Shown here: positions 1 to 16,971 of the stretch, one piece after another
Layout of the letters: each line of letters starts with the position of its first letter
Numbering within the stretch: position 1 is the first letter of the stretch
NCBI RefSeq assembly: GCF_046630445.1
Contig: NC_092338.1
Coordinates: 205,857,501-205,921,500 of the forward strand
Direction of reading: 5' to 3'
Source: Rutidosis leptorrhynchoides
Taxonomy: Eukaryota > Streptophyta > Magnoliopsida > Asterales > Asteraceae
DNA length: 64,000 nucleotides
Notes under the pieces: generated by a model
Databases searched by the model: none
What the model saw: the letters and a program-made list of their open reading frames with translations, nothing else
Told to the model about the DNA's origin: nothing
Made by a program: the position numbers and the translations under genes

Positions 1-1156
1 AAAGTTGATACATTTAAATGATTATGGTATCATACTAATTTTATTATTATTAATAACATTATTATTATCATTCTATAATTACTCTTATTCTTATTATTAT
101 TAGTATAATTTTGATAAAATTATTATTAATATTATTATAATATAATTCTATTAGTATTATTATTAGACTTAGTATTCTTATTAAAATTAATAACATTATC
201 AAATTTATTAATATATTTATATTATTAGGTAATATTAAAAAATCTAATATGATATATATACACATGTATATTTACTTATATATAATAGATATAAAAATAA
301 ATATATTTTATTATTATCAGTAATAAAAATATTATTATTAATTAGTATTATTATTAATATTTTTATATTTATATTTACAAAAATCTAAAATAAAGAACAG
401 ATAATAACCCGTAATTGTATTATATGTCATTATCAGTTGTATTTTTTTTCCTGCCTTCTGTTCTGCTCGTGAACCTGTGAAGACACTCACACCTGCTATA
501 TCAATTGATCAGCTCAATGTATTGATAAAAATCCTTCCATTTCCCACTATCCATATCAATTTTAATTATCTTAAACTGTTATTATCTGTTTAATTAAACA
601 ACAAAGTCAAGAACATGTCTGCTTTTCTATTCGCGACATGTATAAGATCAAAAACTCAGATTCAAATCAGTTCTAAAAAATCTAAAAATGCGGATGGATT
701 ATAAATCATCTATGTAAACTATCTGCAAAAATTTCAATCCTTAATTTCTTCAATTGATCTTGAATTTGGAAGGTCAAAGTTTTAAATCAAAAAGGTCAAT
801 CGTTTTGTTCCTTGCGAAATTTGAAATTGTTTGGAGGTTTTAAGTTAAATTGATGATTCATAGAGTTTATAGGAACGATTTACAATCTATTACATGAAGA
901 AATCTTTGTCTAAAAACGTCTAAATAATGGAATCCGTGTTGAGTTTCAAATGATCTTCGTGTATCTGGTCTACATATTTTTTTATTAAAATTTCTTCACT
1001 GATTAATCGCAACTCACCTTACAATCATGTCGTGCCTGTTTCAATTTTAAATTGGTTCTGGGTTGATTTGGTTTTGGTTGGAAGGAGAAAAAGAAACTGA
1101 AGATAATCACGAGTTAAATATATTAGGAGTTAGAGTTAATCAGAAAACATGAAATG

Positions 1157-1230
1157 GATCAATGTTTCAGAGGGTGTTTGGGTATTCGCGAGGTCTCGGG
1201 TTCGAGCCCGGTTAGGGACATTTTCTTTTT
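1157..1230 (+). repeat. tRNA-like segment inside P-family LTR (copy 1)
   Basis: Contains a good RNA polymerase III box B (GGTTCGAGCCC at 1199-1209) with a plausible T-stem, followed by 'ggttagggaca' and a T-run. The upstream box A region is degenerate compared with the copies near 20469, 22899 and 31065. It lies at the same place in the LTR as those copies. It is a fossil tRNA-derived sequence, not a tRNA gene: no acceptor-stem partner is visible. Confidence 0.6.
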
Positions 1231-1261
1231 AAAGGAGCTTTTAAGGGTATACACTTTTATC

Positions 1262-1512
<251 letters not shown>

Positions 1513-1616
1513 TTAATATAACTGTTATTGTTATTATTATAAGCATTATTATTATCATATTTGTATTTATAAGTATTACAAATATTTTTATCATTAGTAT
1601 TAATAAGTATCATGAA

Positions 1617-1647
<31 letters not shown>

Positions 1648-3368
1648 ATTATTATTATTATTATTATTATTAATATTATTAATATAGTATTATTATCATT
1701 ATTAGGAATATGATTATTATTATTATCATTAAGTAGTAGAATTAATATTATTATTAGTATTATTATTATTAAGTATTATGAAAATTAGTTATTACCTGTT
1801 ATTATTGCTAAAATAAATATTAGTTCCCATTTATCATAACCCTAGTTACAAATATGATTATGATTATTATTAATGTTATTACTAATATTATTATCAATAA
1901 AAGTATTATTATTAAGTAACATGATTATTAATATTATCATTATTAATAAAATTTCTATTATTATTATAAGTATCATAACCATTATTATTGTTAGTAACAT
2001 TATAAGTATTATTAATATTATCATTTAAATTATAATCCTTATCGTTTTATTACTAAAATAAGTATTATTATTATAAATAATATCATAATATGAATTTTCA
2101 CTATTATATTGTTACTATTAAAAGTTATTATCAATAAAATTATTTTTACTAAAATTATCTTTTTGTAGTCCTTAAAAACTATCATTAATATTATTATCAG
2201 TAAAATCTATATTATTATTATTAAAATAATTGTAATTATAAAAATACAAGTTTAAAAGACATGGTTAAGATTATAAGTATAAAAAGTGAAGATTTTATAT
2301 AAAGATATATTTAATATACACAACTTAACTAAATTAATATTATTATGTTAAAAAAGAAAATATATAAATAAATAAGGAAACTTATGAAATATAACAATTA
2401 ATTCACTAATAATAATATATAGATCTATTCGAGTACAAGAATATGTTTTAATACATATATGAATGATATAGGTTCGTGAATCCGAGGCCAACCTTGCATT
2501 GTGCAGTATCGTCATATGTATTTTTACTACAAAATACAGTATCATGAGTTTCATTACTCCCTTTTTAAATACTTTTGCAATATATATTTTTGGGACTGAG
2601 AATACATGCGCTTTTATAAATGTTTGACGAAATAGACACAAGTAATTGAAATTACATTCTATGGTTGAATGATTGAAGCCGAATATGCCCTTTTTTGCTT
2701 GGTAGCCTAAGAATTAGGGAACATCACTAATTTTGAGAATTAGTGCACGCCTAATTGACGCGAATCTTAAAGATAGATCTATTGGGCCTAACGAACCCCA
2801 TCCAAAGTACCGGATGCTTTAGTACTTCGAATTCTTTTTTATCATGTCCGAAGGATTTCCCGGAATGATAGGGGATATTCTTATATGCATCTTGTTAATG
2901 TCGGTTACCAGGTGTTCAATCCATATGAATGATTTTTGTCTCTATGCATGGGACGTATATTTATGAGAAATGAAAATCTTGTGGTCTATTAAAATGATGA
3001 AAATGAATGATTATGATAAACTAATGAACTCACCAACCTTTTGGTTGACACTTGAAAGCATGTTTATTCTCAGGTACGAAAGAAATCTTCCGCTGTGCAT
3101 TTGCTCATTTTAGAGATATTACTTGAAGTCATTCATGATATATTTCAAAAGACGTTGCATTCGAGTCATCGAGTTCATCAAGATTATAACTAAGTCAATT
3201 ATAGTTGGATATATTATGAAATGGTATGCATGCCGTCAACTGTCGATGTAATGAAAGTTTGTCTTTTAAAAACGAATGCAATATTTGTAAAATGTTTCAT
3301 ATAGAGGTCAAGTACCTCGAGATGTAACCAAATGTAATGTATTCGTCCAGATGGATTAGGACGGGTCA

Positions 3369-3371
<3 letters not shown>

Positions 3372-3450
<79 letters not shown>

Positions 3451-3674
3451 CAAATATAATTGTTTAAAAATATAGTGTACGCAATAAGCCGTCTCCCTAT
3501 GGAACGAACCGGACTTACTAAAAACTACACTACTCTACGATTAGGTACACTGCCTATAGTGTTGTAGCAAGGTTTAAGTATATCCCATATATATAAATAA
3601 ATAAAACTTGTGTAAATTGTATCGTATTTCGTAATAAAAATAATAGTATTTCGTATAATCCGCTGCACACATCA
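3372..3674 (+). repeat. 3' end of an Athila/Tat-type LTR (same family as D)
   Basis: Starts in an (AT)n tract (about 3373-3444). It continues with the block 'ggaacgaaccggacttac' and 'gttgtagcaaggttta' and ends at ACATCA. The same order and the same end occur at 34984-35286, just before the D primer site. The left side is cut off by P3. The sequence after the end (3675 onward) is not a primer site, so this is an LTR remnant in older repeat DNA. Confidence 0.7.
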
Positions 3675-4625
3675 GTCATACCTACCCGATGAACCTTACG
3701 GTTCATTATCTTATCAATCTTCCTAGCAGACACACGCCACCTACGAATCCACCAAGGCCAAACGATATAGCCTAAAACATCCCCACACAACGCACTAAAG
3801 AGTTGCTTGGATACACCAAGGCTTACACTCATCCGCACACCGATACAACTATCAATGCCGGGAAAATTCCAAAAGGAACTTACCCTATAATCCCACAAAC
3901 ACACTAACACGAACCGTCATCATAAGGGTCTCACTCCCGCAAGTTTAACGACCCAAATACTCTGATATATCCACACTAAAGATGATACACTACTAAAAAC
4001 CACGACATGATTATCTAACCACACACTCTACCGAGTGCCATCACAAACACACTCAAGAGACCTATTACATCCTAATACGGGATCCAAGTCTCTACTACAC
4101 CCCCACGTCGATCATCCTAGTTAGATAACTACACCAAAGACAAACACAATATTAAACCCTCTACTTAGGGTGACTTCGCACGCAACATACTCGTGAGTCC
4201 ACCTACTAACCTTAGCTAACCATATCCATCGTAACATTTCCCGACCTACAATAAACCCGATGTGACCACAAGCACATCATCGAGACCACTATATCCTATG
4301 AACCAATACATGACTCCTAAATCGCCTCCGAATCTACCCTCAACTATGTCATGTTCCTCCATTCAGTTCTCAACATGTCATGCTTGGTGTCAAAATACAT
4401 GGTTGTAATAATGGTGATCAGGCATTATTACAATTGCGTAGCTTACCATTTCCACATGGCCATGTAAAGTACTTTATCCGGACTAGTGTGACATTCACAC
4501 AATTCAAGATACAAGTGAACTCCTAGTACACCCATATAATCAAATTCCCTCAAAGAGACTTGATCATTCAAAACCGCCAAATAACTGAATCTCTCCGCTA
4601 AATTCATCCCTAGGACACCACACAC

Positions 4626-4718
<93 letters not shown>

Positions 4719-4973
4719 TCACATTCACACGCCATCCTACTACTTAAGGTTTTATCATCGAAAACAATCTCCTAGTCAACCTATTTATCTTAGGCGAAAA
4801 TCTATCTAAGGCACAAATCACACACAATTTAAAGCCCCATCAAATTACATATTGGACAACCACAAGCCCTAATTAGTCCACATATGCTAAGTCACTAACT
4901 ATTCTCAACCCGACCTGTATTTCTACAAGTCTTACATACAACGCGTTCACAAAATATTCTAAGTCTAGGCACC
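3675..4973 (-). mobile_element. Relic of the internal region of an A-like gypsy element
   Basis: About 1.3 kb without a sustained reading frame. Several blocks resemble the post-gag internal part of element A. For example 'cctacccgatgaacc' (about 3682) pairs with 'ccacccgacgaacc' (about 48963), and the sequence near 3805-3880 resembles 49080-49160. Near 4960 'ctaagtctaggcacct' matches the leader of A near 50530. It is degenerate and cut by E at 4974. An (AT)n tract of about 88 bp lies at 4628-4715. The homology is read by eye and needs alignment. Confidence 0.55.
4628..4715. repeat. (AT)n microsatellite
   Basis: About 88 bp of uninterrupted AT dinucleotide repeat inside the A-like relic. Confidence 0.95.
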
Positions 4974-4980
4974 TGATATT

Positions 4981-5004
4981 GGCTAAAAAGTCACGTTTTT
5001 AGCC
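4981..5004. other. Perfect 9-bp inverted repeat at the E LTR start
   Basis: GGCTAAAAA (4981-4989) and TTTTTAGCC (4996-5004) form a stem with a 6-base loop, within the first 31 bp of the inferred E LTR. The P4 insertion site is 3-7 bp downstream. Confidence 0.85.
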
Positions 5005-5011
5005 CCGATAT

Positions 5012-8097
<3,086 letters not shown>

Positions 8098-9244
8098 GAT
8101 TGGTATCAGAGCAGTTTGTTGTAGAGAACCAGGATTGCATTTTATGTGTGCCTTATACAGTAAGATACCTTAGCAATGTAGGACTACAACTTTCCTTGAC
8201 CATAGTGCCTTTACTTGTTACCTTTAACTGATAAATGCTACAATATACTTTAGAAACTTTAGTTATCTTAGAATGTTGAGCCAATCTAAGAACTTTCCTA
8301 AGTACTATCCAATTACGCCACAGCATTTAAATGCGATACCAAGATTTTCGAAATTCTTGACATTCCTATGTCATTTATCATGGTTTTGTGTATAACATAT
8401 GTATTACATGAAATCTTATCCATGATTTTTGAAACTCCTATAATTGTTACTATTCATACTTAAACGTATATAACTCCCTGTTATATATCACGTACCTATA
8501 TGCCTTATGCCTTTATGCATCGGTTTGCGAATCGGAAAATGTCACTGGGTTATCACAGTATACGAATTGAAAGTCTTTAATCGAAAGATTATTAGATTAC
8601 ATATTTATCATTTTATGATCTCGACACGTCATACTGCCATTATTGGAGTATAGACAAATCATATCTTATCATATCTATCCCAATAGACTTTATCTAACAC
8701 TTTTCCTAAATTTCCTCCATAAATTACGAAAATCTTTTTGCTATATATACGTATTCAAGGAGACGAATGTATCAATCAGTATCCAACACTTACTTCATAT
8801 CAAACCCTACTCCAAACACATAATATGGATTCTTCAAACTCCTCTTTGTTTTGTCTATTGTGGCATAAATGCTCAAGGCTTTTAAATAAGTTCACTATTA
8901 TTCATAACACATTTCATGTGTTCAGTTTACTGAAATGCTTGTATAGCACCATCATCCCTTTTGAAAATAACCTAGTCAAATGACACTCTTGTTAATCCTT
9001 TAGATAACCTCTGCATTAATGATAAAATGCACTTCATAGAAGAATCTGTAGAAATTATGGTACGTATGATTTAAACTCTTGAAACAAAACAATATTCTAT
9101 CTGTTGGAATTCATGAAAGGCCCCGACCATACCTGAGAATGTGAAGACCAAACAAAACGTAAATATCCTCATCTATGTACGAACAATGCCGATTGATGGC
9201 AACAACTAAATTTCGGGACAAAATTTCTTTTAACGGGTAGGTAC
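8098..9244 (+). other. P4 internal region, noncoding
   Basis: 1147 bp between the LTRs. Only short reading frames of at most about 80 codons, with no recognisable domain. It ends with a purine-rich tract region (about 9216-9244, including 'taacgggtaggtac') just before the 3' LTR. It probably carries only the leader and packaging signals. Confidence 0.85.
8101..8112 (+). promoter_or_regulatory. P4 primer-binding site (initiator tRNA-Met)
   Basis: TGGTATCAGAGC, an exact complement of the 3' end of plant initiator tRNA-Met, 3 bp after the LTR end at 8097. It marks where minus-strand DNA synthesis would start and sets the element's orientation. Confidence 0.93.
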
Positions 9245-9460
9245 TATGACAACCTGGAAATTTTTGACTAAATTTAAACCTAACTTTTATATGATTCCGA
9301 CGATTCACGAACAATTTTATGTAAATATATATATATTAATTAAAAACGTTACGTGTTATAATAATTTCTATTATTTAAACGATTTTAAAATAAACTTTAT
9401 AATATAATTGATTTTGAAAAACTAAATATTAAATAAATATTTCAAATATATATTTCGAAA

Positions 9461-9545
<85 letters not shown>

Positions 9546-9594
9546 CAATGTAATGAATTAGTAAAAAGAAAATAATGCTTATCATGTAGTAAAT

Positions 9595-9688
<94 letters not shown>

Positions 9689-12409
9689 TACTAAAAAGAA
9701 TCCTAAACAAATACATCCTTATGTTGACTAAAAATAAATAAAAGAGTATAAACTATTACATCCTTATGTTGACTAAAAATAAAATTATAAACTAGTATAC
9801 ATATAGTCAATTTTGGTACATAAAGTATGTATTTTTATATTGAAATTTTAGGCTATAAATACTCATGAATGCAAGCATTAAACTTGCACCATTTCTCACA
9901 GTTACAAAGTGTTTCTTTCTTTCTCTCCATTATCATCTTTGTTCTTACACTTCATTATTAGTATTCTTAATTAAGAATCAAACCACTAAAGGTAGTTATA
10001 AGCCTACTGAATTATAACATAATCAAACCACTAAAGGTAGTTATAAGCCTACTGAATTATAACATAATCAAACCACTAAAGGTAGTTATAAGCCTACTAA
10101 ATTGTAACATATTATTATTTATACATAAAATACTACGACGAAGTCATGAGCGGGTCATTTCAAAACGGGTTTTATGAGTGGGATAGAGCTAAGGAAAGTA
10201 TGGGTTATAGCTATGGAGGTTATGGGTATTGTTCGTGAGGTCAACCTAGCATTTGTAATGTCCGTTACATCTGCGTAATTTTTCCTGCAAGATTGAGTCA
10301 CAATATTGATACGTGAGTGATGTTTCCATTTTCAATTATTATTATTATTACTATCGTTATTATCACCAAGGTTATAATCAAGATAACGTGCACTATATAT
10401 GAACCTCAACGCTACTTAAGGCCTAGGGTGATCGTTGGTACCACTATGGGACGCTTGTGGATTTTGAATGCCATACTTATATCTTGGTCGAGAAATCCTG
10501 GGCCAACCGGTAAAAATAGAACATTCAAGTGACTCGGCGGTGACATAGATGTTTGGGTATGGTGCACAATATCAAACCCAACTATAGTAATCATACACTC
10601 ACTAAGTGAACAACACTTAGTCACTTACACACTTAATAAGTAGTGGACTTATTAAGAACAACTCACTAGTATTCAACACTAACTTACTAAACATGGAAAC
10701 TTAATAAAAGTGGAAACTTTCCATAGATAGTAACCTTTCTGAAAATGGAATTTCTTTCAGAAAACCATTATCATTGGTATAGTTACCATACTTATGTCTA
10801 TTAGACAACATCTTATTGTACATTCTATCTCTAGGTTGAGATCCCGGTCACTTATTTCCATTCATTTCATTCCATACAAGGAATACTTCAACTGCTATTT
10901 AATGTGAGTTTTCATAGTTCCCTTTTTTTGGGCTGAGAATACATGCGCTACTTTTATAACTGTTTTTATAGAATGAATACAAATACTAAAACTGATTTTT
11001 CGTGAGTTTTCATAGTCCCCTTTTTTAAACTGTTTAGTGAGTTTTCATATGCTCCCTTTTACTCTTTGCATTTTTGGGCTGAGAATACATGCGCTACTTT
11101 TATAACTGTTTTTATGAAATGAATACAAATACTAAAACTGAATTTTCGTGAGTTTATAGATCCCTTTTACTCTTTACATTTTTGGGCTGAGAATACATGC
11201 ACAACTTTTATAACTGTTTTACACGCTAGACACAAGTACCGACTTTAAACTATGCTATACCCGGCTATGTCCAACTAAGTCACTAACCGACAACTATAAA
11301 CATAACTTGTCTTTGGGGCAAACTTTGAACAACTTTTGGATCTACATGATCTACTAATTGGTCCATGTGAGACCAAGCTTATGAATAACTTTTGGATCTG
11401 CGTGATCTACTAATTGGTCCATGCGAGACCAAGCTTATGAACAACTTTTGGATCTGCGTGATCTACTAATTGGTCCTTATGAGACCAAGCTTATGAATTA
11501 CTTTTGGATCTGCGTGATATACTTTTTGGTCCCTGCGAGACTAACTTTATGAACAACTTTTGGATCTGCGTGATCTATTATTTGGTCCTTATGAGACCAA
11601 GCTTATGAATAACTTTTGGATCTGCGTGATCTACATTTTGGTCCCTGCGAGACCAACTTTATGAACAACTTTTGGATCTGCGTGATCTACTAATTGGTTC
11701 ATGCGAGACCAAGCTTATGAACAACTTTTGGATCTGCGTGATCTACTAATTGGTCCTTGTGAGACCAAGCTTATGAATAACTTTTGGATCTGCGTGATCT
11801 ACTTTTTGGTCCCTGCGAGACCAATTTTATGAACAACTTTTGGATCTGCGAGATATACTAATTGGTCCATGCAAGACCAAGCTTATGAACAACTTTTGGA
11901 TCTGCGTGATCTATTAATTGGTCCTTGTGAGACCAAGCTTATGAATAACTTTTGGATCTGCGTTATCTACTTTTTGGTCCGTGCGAGACCAACTTTATGA
12001 ACAGCTTTTGGATCTGCGAGATCTACTAATTGGTCCCTGCGAGGCCAAGCTTATGAACAAAAATCTTGTGGTCTAACACTATTACTGAAATCATTATTTA
12101 TGACAAACCTATGAACTCACTTAACCTAGTGTTGACTTTTTAAGCATGTTTATTCTCAGGTACTTAAATATTGCTTCCGCTGTATATCTGCTGCTTTGAT
12201 GATGATTGCTTGCCATGCTTGGAGTCTTTATTTCATATCATATCAATTAAAGACATTTAATGCATTGTTCATTAAATACAATGTAATCTATTTATCTTTC
12301 ACTACAAAACTCAATAAAACGTCTCATATAGAGTCGTTCTCGTTTATACAACTGTGATTTGATATATTTAGTGACGCTCTTCTTCCAGGCCCTATCTGAG
12401 GACGTCACA
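9245..12409 (+). repeat. P4 3' LTR
   Basis: 3165 bp, block for block the same as the 5' LTR: (AT)n 9463-9541, (AAT)n 9597-9686, three 45-bp repeats (about 9976-10110), a 56-bp array (about 11326-12060). The array has 13 units, two more than in the 5' LTR. Followed by the duplication GATAT. Confidence 0.92.
11326..12060 (+). repeat. 56-bp tandem array, 13 units (3' LTR)
   Basis: Same unit as the array at 7128. Unit order shows that units 3 and 4 here have no counterpart in the 5' LTR, while the units on either side match. One array therefore gained or lost exactly two units. Confidence 0.88.
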
Positions 12410-12414
12410 GATAT

Positions 12415-14086
12415 TGAGTCCCAAAAGTATAAAGTTCAAAACTTTGTTGGAAAAATAATCGCTTTCTCGGTTAAATTTGTAGATAAAGTGATTACGAAGA
12501 CAATGCAAAAAGAATCAAGGGAATCGGAGCTAAAACGAAGATTCTATAGAGAAAACGATGAAAGACAAGAAATCAAGTTATGATCCAGCAATTAAGCAAG
12601 CCAAACGGGCTGCCAAACGGCTTGCCATTATGGCAAATGGCCTGCCATACGCCCTGGTCAAATTAGCTGGCCTGGCAAACGGCGTCACCAAACGGCCTGC
12701 CAAACGGATTGCCAAACGGCCTGCCAGCCGTTTGCAAGCCATTTTCACTTCTATTGAAAGGGATTTTGTCATCCAATTTCAACACACCTCTCCTCACTCT
12801 CTCACTACAATACACTTTCTCTTACTAGAGCTTTCAAGGCCTTCTCACCTCCGAGCGGGAAATTAAGTACCCGGAGGCGAACGCCGAAGATTGTAATAGA
12901 AGCGGTCTAGAGGATGTCAGCACTTGTAATGGTCCATATCTTGTCTGTAAATGGTGAACGCCTTCCATAATTTAATGAAGTTATATTGTTATTTAAAGTT
13001 GCTTTCATCTTGCATACCTATCTATCTGTTATAAATGTTTATTATGTGTTGAATACTTTATCTGAACCTTATGCTATTGTTAAGCTGAAACCTTGATGGT
13101 TTAGAAGTTTAATTTATGGATCACTCTTTTCGCTTACTCACGTGGCTATAACCTAGTATTAGGACCTGATCAACCCCAGGATACAAGGTAAGTAGTTATG
13201 TAGGCTTAACGTCACAATAGGGATATAGTACCTACGTACGAATAACCATTTATTCCTCAAAGAAGAGCTGCCCATTTAGGTTGTGATTAGAGTAAGTAAT
13301 ATAGAGTTCAGTGAACACTGGCTTGCTCAGAAGCATGATTCGCGTCAAAATCAACGTTCATGAGATGTTGTAAGATGATCCGGGGTTGAGTAAGTGATCG
13401 CAAAGAAGAGACTTCTAATCCAATTAGCAGTACCTTAGAATATCTAAGATTGCACATCTGCTAATGTTAAGGTATAGCTTAGTATTAAGTGGTGGAATAT
13501 TGCTTTAGTCAGACTAGCTAGGATTAAGAAAACTGAGACTTTCCTTTAGGGATATACCACTTTGTTCATGTACCTAGGATTCCATCCATAAGGTCGTTTA
13601 AACCCTCTAAGGTTAACATTGGGAGTAGGGATATCCATCTTAGCCAGAATCTTCAAGGCCTAAACTCTTAGTGACAAATTAGGTTCATAGCCCAGTTGAT
13701 TGAGGTTTAGTGTTTATTCTAGGAAGTAAAACTCTTGCGATAGTTTCCCATCAGAATTCTATTCTCCATACCTAACTATCTTTATCTTTATAGTTATATT
13801 ACAGTTATAGTAGTTAATCTTAATCTATCACCTCTTATCACTAGGGTTAACTAAATAGGCACTTTGGTCCCACATTATTGAGCAAACATACAAAAATACG
13901 AACCTGAGTTATATTTACCGCTTACTCGTTAAAAGGAAGACAAGTAGGTGAGTTATAGCTAGGAAACCCCAGCTAAATATAAATAATAAAACCATTACTC
14001 TCTTTTGGTAGCTAATTCTGACTTGTCACGGCCTAACGATACCGCACAAATAAAACCGTCCGTTTTGGCCATATTATAAGTAGAAG
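12415..14086 (+). repeat. Rest of the E 5' LTR
   Basis: Continues the LTR begun at 4974-5011 after the P4 insertion; removing P4 and one GATAT joins them. Contains a reiterated segment built on CCAAACGG and GCCTGCCA (about 12598-12735) and a pyrimidine-rich stretch about 12780-12830. The right end is placed by its distance to the primer site and is approximate. Short reading frames here (for example 12558-12866) arise from the reiterated segment and are not genes. Confidence 0.6.
12598..12735 (+). repeat. Short GC-richer reiterated motif in the E LTR
   Basis: Several imperfect copies of 'gccaaacggcctgcc' in both orientations (forward 'ccaaacgg', reverse 'ccgtttg'), in an otherwise AT-rich LTR. 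It can pair with itself. Confidence 0.8.
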
Positions 14087-14094
14087 TAAGTTTT

Positions 14095-14112
14095 TGGCGT
14101 CGCTGCCGGAGA
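14095..14112 (+). promoter_or_regulatory. E primer-binding site (tRNA-Asp type)
   Basis: TGGCGTCGCTGCCGGAGA agrees at 15 of 18 positions with the complement of the plant tRNA-Asp 3' end (TGGCGCCGTTGCCGGGGA), the primer typical of Athila/Tat elements. Confidence 0.8.
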
Positions 14113-14427
14113 CTTATTTTCTGTCTGTTAAGGTAACCGTTGATTCTGTCAAAATATCTGAGATTCTTGAGTGGTGTCTAAGAAAGACAATTATATACGG
14201 ACTTGGTTGTTGGATTTTCCGAAAAGTCTCCATTTATATTGGAACCAAAAGGATCCTGCCTCTCCGTTGTCGGCCTGGCCACTTGTTTCAAAGATAAATT
14301 GGTAAGAAACACACATGCTTAACAAACAGGGAGTTTGTCAGTATAGGATTTAAAGTCGCCATTATAAGTAACCCCTTTTTCTAAAACTATAAAAACAAAA
14401 TATTAATTATTGTATTTATTTCTGTAG

Positions 14428-15596
14428 ATTCCAGTTCAAACTTAACCGATTACGAAGAAAGTGCGAAAGGCAGTTGCTCTCCCACAACTTCGAAAACCGG
14501 AGAAGTTTTCCTTTATAAAACCAAAACAAATCTAGACCTGATGAATCTCAACAAGAATTAGTTCTTCATCCTTGTAGTCCAAGAAGCCGGATAACTTCAT
14601 CCGACTTAGAGATTTCATTGCTTTTAGATAAGTTTTACTCAAATGAACTAGGATTCGACCCTCTTCACGATCCGAAAGGGAGGCTCAGCCTTAACGAACT
14701 CCTGATTATGGAAGATGAAATGCGGGAAGAATATCCAACTATTTTCAATTATCCAGACTTGTTTGAATTTAATCCCAAAGAGAAACAACACATTGATAAA
14801 ATAAAAGCTCCGTTTACTGGAAATTTGTTAAATCCTAGTAGAAGGTTAGACGTCTATAGAGAATTCATTAGGCACCTCTATTCCTCAGACTTCCCGTTCT
14901 CAACATTTCAAATCAATCTGTTATTCACAAACTGTTAAAATAATGTGGGGATGATATTTTTGTCAAGTATCGGGATGCAGAAATTGATTTCAAATTTGAT
15001 TTAGAGTCATTCGTTAGTTTCTACCTCACATCAGTGATAAGGAATTTTCTCAAATTCATATCAACCATTATGTCGCCACAATGATTTCTGAATTAGAATT
15101 TTGGATTGAAAGCAAAAAACCTAACCCTATTTCAAAATATGGAGATCGAGATTTATTCTACTTTGATCCAGCATCGTTTCTCATCAAAAGATTAATTGAA
15201 GTTTTTCCGGATTCAACCAAGGAAAGAATATATCAGAACTTCTTCGCAAAAAGAAAGAAAGTATATTCTGAACTCGTGTAAATCCTAACTATGTCAAAAT
15301 TTCCATTTATAACTCCGCAAAGAAAGATCATTCGGGAAATATCTAAAAACTTTAAATTTACTATCGGTGATCCTGACTACGTGGAAGATCTTTTATTTCA
15401 AGACATAGTGTCAAAACTTCTTTTCGAGTTTAATTATCGAGATACTGGACCTAGGGATGGAATTTCAAACATTAAAAAAGTTAGAAGGGCTTTGGTTAAA
15501 CTTATGGATGACATCGGAGATTTACAAAAGCGTGAGCGTAAAATGTTAAGTGATTTTGAAATATTTTCATTACACTCCGCTGATTTACTCTGAATG
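14428..15596 (+). pseudogene. Unidentified broken reading frame of element E
   Basis: A gene-like stretch of good amino-acid complexity broken into pieces: about 14428-14520, 14515-14938, about 15030-15281 and 15291-15593. Frameshifts fall near 14515 and 14920-15030, and a stop at 15279-15281. A possible splice acceptor (tttctgtag) ends at 14427. The pieces are rich in charged and aromatic residues (for example DKFYSNELGFDPLHDPKG in the second and SKFPFITPQRKI in the last). I see no zinc knuckle, protease DSG or RT motif and do not recognise the family. Its place just after the primer site suggests a gag-position or extra ORF1 of the element. A captured host sequence is possible. Confidence 0.5.
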
Positions 15597-16971
15597 GTCA
15601 AAGAATCTTTAAACTTATCTTTCTTTCTGCGCCATTTCTGGAACTTAGTTGTGGAACCTGTGTAATTTGTGTTTTTAATAAAATAAAAATTTTAATTTTA
15701 CTCCGTCTATTTGTCTTTTTCTTTTAAATTTTAGTTTAATTAATATAAATAACCGGATTAAGATCGAAGTAAAATTTCATTTTTCTTTTATTAATCTAGT
15801 GAAAATTTTAAAATTTTAAAAATATAAAAATTCGCGAGTCGGGTCGTGAAAATAAGCCCGTGAGCCACACGGGCGCATTTTTCTTCTCCTTCTCTTTTCT
15901 TTCCTCTTTTTTTCTTTTCTTTTCTCCTTCCCCTCTTCCTCCTTCGGCCGAAGAGTGAGCACACCACCACCACTATTTCTTTACCAATTTTCACGATTCA
16001 AAGCTCTAATCCACATCTCTCGTGCCTCCTAAACGCGTTTTCATCGTCAATTTTGCATAAAAGGTACTCTTTCACGGTTAAAATTCGAGTTTTTACTCGG
16101 AGTCAAATTTTTGATTTTTGAGAAAAATTGTGTTTTATGCCCAATTTTGGATTCCTATATGCTTAGTTGGATAATATGATTGATATGTGTTAGTTTTTAG
16201 GTTCGATTGAAGCATTTTGGTTCACTTTTAGCTTTTGAATCGTTGTTTTAGGTTTTAGGCTAGGAATTGGTAAAATTTTTGAAAACTTGATGTTTTGCTA
16301 GTTCATTTAGGCTTAGTGACTCATCTAGAGTGCTTAGAAACAAGTTTTGGAACAATTTAGACTTGTTTGCTTGAAAAGTGAAGTTTTGGTAAAACTACAT
16401 TAAATTAGGCTTAGGGTTTTTCCTATAGTTAAAATGTTTTTTAAAACTTAGGATCGCTCGAAAATTAGCCTAAATGAAGATATCATTGACTTGCTAATGA
16501 AAATTGAGCCTAGTCTTTGACTTTTCTTATTTTGTACGTTTTAAGTAAAATGAATATTTTTCGGTAAAAATGGTCTTAAACCTTGACTTAAGGATGTTAT
16601 AGGTAAAGTTTGATGATTAAAAATATTTGAGGTAATTTAAAATGGTCATTAGAATCATTGTATGCTTAAAAATCATCCTAATTTAGTCAAAGTTACTTAT
16701 TACGACTAACTTGCTATAATTATTATTTTTAGCATTATTTATTGCAATCACGGGTACGCTTTGAATTTTGGTTGAAAATAAGTTTGTAGTAAGATTAGAT
16801 ATTGTTTGCGGCAATTTTGGCTATAATTGACTATAACAGGGAATTGGAAAATGCCTTTTTTAAAGCCCTCATTTCGAATTTTTTTCGTAAAATATAAGCA
16901 TTTTTCATTTCTAAGTGTTATTATAAATCTTATTATTTTGGAACATAAACTACATTACTTGACTTTTGCAG
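15597..16971 (+). other. E internal noncoding stretch
   Basis: About 1.4 kb without a coding region. Notable parts: a pyrimidine-rich tract (about 15880-15945), a GC-richer patch near 15830-15870 with 'agcccgtgagccacacgggc', and a possible 3' splice site 'cttttgcag' ending at 16971 directly before the ATG of the next frame. This fits a leader or intron of a downstream spliced ORF, as in env-like ORFs of Athila elements. Confidence 0.5.

Noticed and set aside
12558..12866. Basic Lys/Arg/Ala-rich frame of 102 codons
   Set aside because: Arises from the reiterated CCAAACGG motif in the E LTR; the opposite strand is open as well.
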